Below, one piece after another: positions 60,060-64,000 of a stretch of DNA of 64,000 nt (position 1 is its first letter; each line of letters begins with the position of its first letter). This stretch comes from Neodontobutis hainanensis. Lineage: Eukaryota > Chordata > Actinopteri > Gobiiformes > Odontobutidae. Location: assembly GCA_024349245.1 (NCBI GenBank), contig JALDNG010000080.1:1556001-1620000 (forward strand), in the 5' to 3' direction. The translations under genes were made by a program, and so were the position numbers. Below the pieces are notes generated by a model. The model searched no databases, was not told where the DNA came from, and worked only from the letters and a program-made list of their open reading frames with translations.

Positions 60060-61945
60060 CCCATCGGATCTTAGTTTTGATTATGATATTTCCGCAATTC
60101 TTAGGTTTATCTGTAATACTGTATCAAGCATCAGGGCCAAGTCCTTTCACTGTCAAGACATGCCCATTTCAAAAATGTAAAATCCTACATATCTGAGAGG
60201 ATGTACATCCTATCTCGTCCCAGACTTAAAACAAATGTTTATTGCTTCTCATAGCTTGGATTTACTTTGTCTTTGTGAAACTTGGCTTAGGCCCAGTGTT
60301 TTTCGGCCACTAAATGAAGCCTCTCCTTCTGATTATGCATAGGCACAGGTAGGTCGCACGTCGAAACAGGGTGGTGGTGTTGCAGCCATTTATAATGCTG
60401 CATTTTGCTTTACAGGTCCATCATCACAGCCGAAATTTAACTCTTTCGAAGTGTTACTCATCAAACATATTTCTTCTCAAATAAACGGAAGGAAGCCTGT
60501 CTTTCAACCAGTTTGTTCATGAGCCCACACACATTAGTGGAAACTATCTTGATCTTGTTTTTGCTCGGGGAATAGATGTCTCCAATCTCTTTGTCTCCTC
60601 TCTTTCATCTGCTGTCTCAGATCACTCACTGGTGGAGTTTGAGATAAGTTTTACATTTCTCTCAAATTCCAACAAATTTGTAGTCTTCCCAAAATTTTAG
60701 CGCAGCTGCAATGGAAATGATTGCCACACGGCTGACAGATGTTCTTCCTAATTTATCTACACCTGGAAACTCAGTAGAGGCTTACACAGAGGAGGTCCAT
60801 GCTACCCTCTCAGCCATCACCGACTCAGTGGCACCCCTCAGGACAAAGCCCAGACCAACCAGACGACCTACGCCATGGTATAATGAGGAAACCCGGGCTT
60901 TGAAACAGGCCTGCAGGAGTTTTGAACGCAAATGGCGCAAGTCAAACCCTAATCTAAATGATCAAAAGTGGTGTTTGTGTGTAAACACCTATAAGCACGC
61001 CCTCAGCACTGCAAAGACTGCCTATTTTTCATCTCTAATCAGAGAAAACCGGCATAACCCCAGGTTTCTCTTTGGAACAGTTGCTAAACTTATCCAAACA
61101 AAAACAACTGAAGACTCCTCTCCCTTTAGTGCACAAGACTTTTTAGATTTCTTTAATCATAAAATTGAAGATATCAGGGATAATATTTTGTTTTTGTCTT
61201 CCTCGACACCGGGTCCCATTCACTTGGATCCACGGTGGTTTCTTCATGTAAAGCTACGTGCCTCCTGGATATCCTGCCAGCAAAACAGCTTAAAGAACTG
61301 TGGCCCTATGTGGGACAGATGTGTTGTCTGTTAAATGCAGCTTACTTTGTTTTGGAAGTTGTATGCTCTTCTTCTGTCTCCTCACTGGGTCTTTTCCCCT
61401 TTGCAAAGAAACTTTCCAAAGATGTTTAATTTTAGCGGCAACGTATCACTTGACCGGGACAATCGTCAAGAGTGAGTCATAGACATATGTAATAGAGAGA
61501 ATCCAGTCATTTTTCAAAATAAAACATTGTTCAGACTCATAATAAACAAAACAGAAAAAAGTTATTTATTTTTTCTCTGCGGCCAGGATCCAAATGACCC
61601 ACAGACTGGGGGTTGGGGAGCGGTGGTCTAGAGGCCTGCCTCATTTCAATAAAATCACGAATGTCTCAAAACTTCTACCATTTAAACTTGAATAAAACAG
61701 GGCTCTTGTTAGGTCCTGACAGTCATTGGCACAAGTTCAACAGTCTTACTGTCTCAATCAACAACTGTGTGTTGGAGCACAGCACCACTGTGAGGGACCT
61801 CGTGTCATTTTTTAGCTGTAGGTACATGTGTGTAGGCTCACACTGGTTGTAGCTGTAGGTGCACACTCCAGTATGAGGACCCCCAGCCTTTTGAGGTGGC
61901 TGTTGTGATATTGGGCTCTACAAAAATTCAAATCAAGGAGAGAGA
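60060..61945 (+). mobile_element. L2-clade LINE, internally deleted
   Basis: Order on the plus strand: endonuclease blocks (LCETWLRP near 60280, a GGGVAAIYN block), a 207-codon frame at 60711-61334 with TRRPTPWYNEETRALKQACR and an LDFFNHKIEDIRD segment (the region before RT), then, after loss of the catalytic RT, a block with NSLTVSINNCVLEHSTTVRD near 61740 and the 3' tail TGTTGTGATATTGGGCT. Stops and the deletion make it inactive. Confidence 0.8.
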
Positions 61946-62564
61946 AGGGACTTTTTGAATGATCAACAGCTCCTGCTCCCTCCCCCTCCCTTTCAGATTC
62001 GCTCCTAACAACTCACCCCTGCGTGGGTATGAGAGAGAGAAGCATCTGAGATATTTATCATTGCAATTTGTCAGCTAATTCAATCATTTTATAACAAAGT
62101 CTGTACATCTGTTACCAGCTATAGCTTTGTATATTTTATATATGCATAAATCTACAAAAGTAAACATTTGTCATTATCACAATATGCTTTAAAGTAATTT
62201 AACACAGCATGGTTTGAAATATAATTCTAGTAAAAGTAAACATACTCCATGAACAGTCATATGATAAAAACAAATCAGAGTTTTGTAAAACATAATTTAA
62301 TTGAATCAGAGATTTGTCAAAAGTGAACACATCTGCATCATGAAAGGGTAAGTCTTCATAAAAGCCACATGTCAGCCACACTTTCACATTGAAAGTCTCC
62401 GACTACTGTGTCATGGTTGCAGGGAACTCACACTGGATGCTCCGCCCCTTGACATCGTCAATAAACAACAATCATTTGTGTAATAAATTTTATAGCTTTA
62501 AGATAAATAAATCTTGTTACTCCAAACCACTTTAAACAAATATAACTAGTCTAGTAGTCATGTA
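61946..62564. other. No gene recognised
   Basis: AT-rich intergenic DNA before the inverted-repeat structure. Confidence 0.4.
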
Positions 62565-63232
62565 CACATTTTAATTGGATTTTATATACCATTTTATATG
62601 GTCACATATCAAGCTATTTATTTTTAATAGCTTCCACCTCATGTGACCTAGTCAATTCAATCCACTTTATATTAATAGTACTAGCCTAGTACCATGCACA
62701 CCTCTTTTTTCCAGTTTTATCTTCAATTGGATTTTATATAATTTTTTAAAGTCAGAAATCATGGATTTTTTTCAATAGTTTTCAGGTCATGTGACATAAG
62801 TCCAGAATTTTAATAAGTTTAACAAATGTATCTACATAAACAAACCTTGTTGTTATAAACAAATAACAAAGAGTAGTGGTGACAATAATGCTTTTCTAGA
62901 CACGTGGCTGGCCCTGAATGTGGTATCATGAGGTGGCAACGCGTTCAGCTCACAGCCCATTGGAGTCACCAAGATTGCCAAATCAGTCATCGCTCCCCTC
63001 GCCGACCCCAACATCTCTGTCTTTATGCTGTCCACATATCAGACCGACTACATCCTAGTTCTGCCTTACAGTTTAGTGCATTATTAAAAGTGAAAAAAAA
63101 GAGGTGTGCGTGGCTAGGCTATGAATATAAAGTGGATTGAATTGACTAGGTCACATGACCTTGAAGATATTGATTTGTGATATAACAGACATTATATAAA
63201 ATCCAATAAAAGATAAAAGTGGAAAACGTGCC
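62565..63232. repeat. Foldback-like inverted repeats flanking a gene fragment
   Basis: Left arm (about 62568-62715) and right arm (about 63085-63232) are inverted copies. A 35-bp core is exact: 62639-62673 against 63124-63158 (ATGTGACCTAGTCAATTCAA within it). A further degraded direct copy of the arm lies at about 62716-62812. Between the arms sits a CASTOR-like exon. Confidence 0.8.
62900..63060 (+). pseudogene. CASTOR (GATS-like arginine sensor) exon with one nonsense codon
   Basis: CASTOR proteins are cytosolic ACT-domain proteins; CASTOR1 binds arginine and controls GATOR2 and mTORC1. The plus-strand frame reads TWLALNVVS, a TGA at 62929-62931, then GGNAFSSQPIGVTKIAKSVI and APLADPNISVFMLSTYQTDY followed by ILV, a close match to the internal region of the family starting TWLALNVVSGGG. 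The nonsense codon sits where family members have Gly (GGA to TGA would be one base change). A TTTTCTAG acceptor precedes the exon, but no good donor follows and no other CASTOR exon was found. It lies between inverted repeats, so it is read as a duplicated or captured fragment. Whether CASTOR1- or CASTOR2-like is undecided. Confidence 0.78.
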
Positions 63233-63309
63233 TAGTGAAGTCTGTCCAGAGTGTGATATTTAGGCCTTAAGATTTTGGTCACACTGAAAAATTTGAGAAA
63301 AAGATATCC

Positions 63310-64000
63310 AAATGTAGTGGTAGTTGGGAAGCTCCTCGGTGGCAAGGCACCGGGGGTGGATGAGGTACGCCCTGAGTACCTCAAGTCTCTGGATGTTGTG
63401 GGGCTGTCTTGGCTGACACGCCTCTGCAACATCGCGTGGCGTTTGGGGACAGTACCTCTGGACTGGCAGACCGGGGTGGTGGTCCCCCTTTTTAAGAAGG
63501 GGGACCGGAGGGTGTGTTCCAACTACAGAGGGATCACACTCCTCAGCCTCCCCGGTAAAGTCTATGCCAGGGTACTGGAGAGGAGAATGCGGCCGATAGT
63601 CGAACCTCAGATCCAGGAGGAACAATGCGGTTTTCGTCCCGGTCGTGGAACACTGGACCAGCTCTATACCCTCTCCAGGGTGCTGGAGGGATTATGGGAG
63701 TTTGCCCAACCAGTCCACATGTGCTTTGTGGATCTGGAGAAGGCATTCGACTGTGTCCTCGCGGTGCCCTGTGGGGGTGCTCTGGGAGTATGGAGTCCGG
63801 GGCCCTTTGCTAAGGGCTGTCCGGTCCCTGTACGACCGAGCAGGAGCTTGGTTCGCATTGCCGGCAGTAAGTCAGACCTGTTCCCGGTGAATGTTGGACT
63901 CCGGCAGGGCTGCCCTTTGTCACCGGTCCTGTTCATTATCTTTATGGACAGGATTTCTAGGCGCAGCCAGGGGCCGGAGGAGTCTGGTTTGGGGACCACA
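63310..64000 (+). mobile_element. Non-LTR retrotransposon reverse-transcriptase fragment, runs off the window
   Basis: The best preserved copy of the family at 28.7 and 37.4 kb. Blocks in order: KLLGGKAPGVDEV-like start, WLTRLCNIAWRLGTVPLDWQ, VVVPLFKKGDRRVCSNYRGI, EEQCGFRPGRGTLDQL, CFVDLEKAFD, then a frameshift near 63755, and VNVGLRQGCPLSPVLF before the edge. The catalytic tyrosine-Asp-Asp region would lie beyond the window. The clade was not assigned. Confidence 0.88.

Overview
The window is a piece of a teleost fish genome. The evidence is GT-AG spliced genes of vertebrate families (a claudin, a CaMKII inhibitor, a CXC-type chemokine, a PLAC8/cornifelin protein, a HIPK-like kinase), with AT-rich intergenic DNA full of fish-type repeats: L2-clade LINEs, Tc1 transposons, DANA/Mermaid-type V-SINEs, tRNA-derived SINEs and long CA tracts. 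No species is claimed. All gene models below were spliced by eye from splice sites and reading frame.

Layout. 1-13.7 kb has no gene that can be supported. It holds SINE pieces, a small DNA transposon with a 9-bp target duplication, a near-perfect hairpin, a Ty1/copia-type pol remnant, and a 2-kb minisatellite of a 28-bp unit (6.54-8.56 kb). At 14.1-21.3 kb (+) lies a complete four-exon claudin, best matched to claudin-7, behind a long CA tract. Converging on it from the minus strand is a complete two-exon inhibitor of CaMKII (24.0-25.3 kb). LINE debris fills 26.6-30.3 kb. A four-exon secreted CXC-type chemokine gene follows (30.8-32.3 kb, +) with a TATA-like box and a poly(A) signal. A three-exon PLAC8/cornifelin-like gene spans 35.3-42.3 kb (+), its second intron swollen by transposons. 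A HIPK-like kinase sequence (46.9-48.0 kb, +) lacks its N-lobe start, has an internal deletion with a frame change, and ends in a hydrophobic tail. An unassigned spliced-looking exon sits at 49.65 kb.

From 49.9 kb to the end the window is mostly repeats: a MITE-like element with a nested SINE, a (TA)n tract, over 1 kb of compound CA-rich array, a tandem duplication, a V-SINE, a lone last exon of a second PLAC8-like gene without a visible acceptor, a Tc1 element with both ends intact, two L2 LINE remnants, and a CASTOR (arginine-sensor) exon carrying one nonsense codon and lying between inverted repeats. The window ends inside another LINE reverse transcriptase.

The genes share no pathway: tight junction, kinase inhibition, chemotaxis and a Cys-rich small protein are simply neighbours. 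No new multi-gene system was found. The best leads are the short-loop chemokine, the divergent CaMKII inhibitor, the HIPK-like kinase with a membrane tail, the exon enclosed by inverted repeats, and the minisatellite, which repeats a heat-shock-element-like dyad about 70 times.
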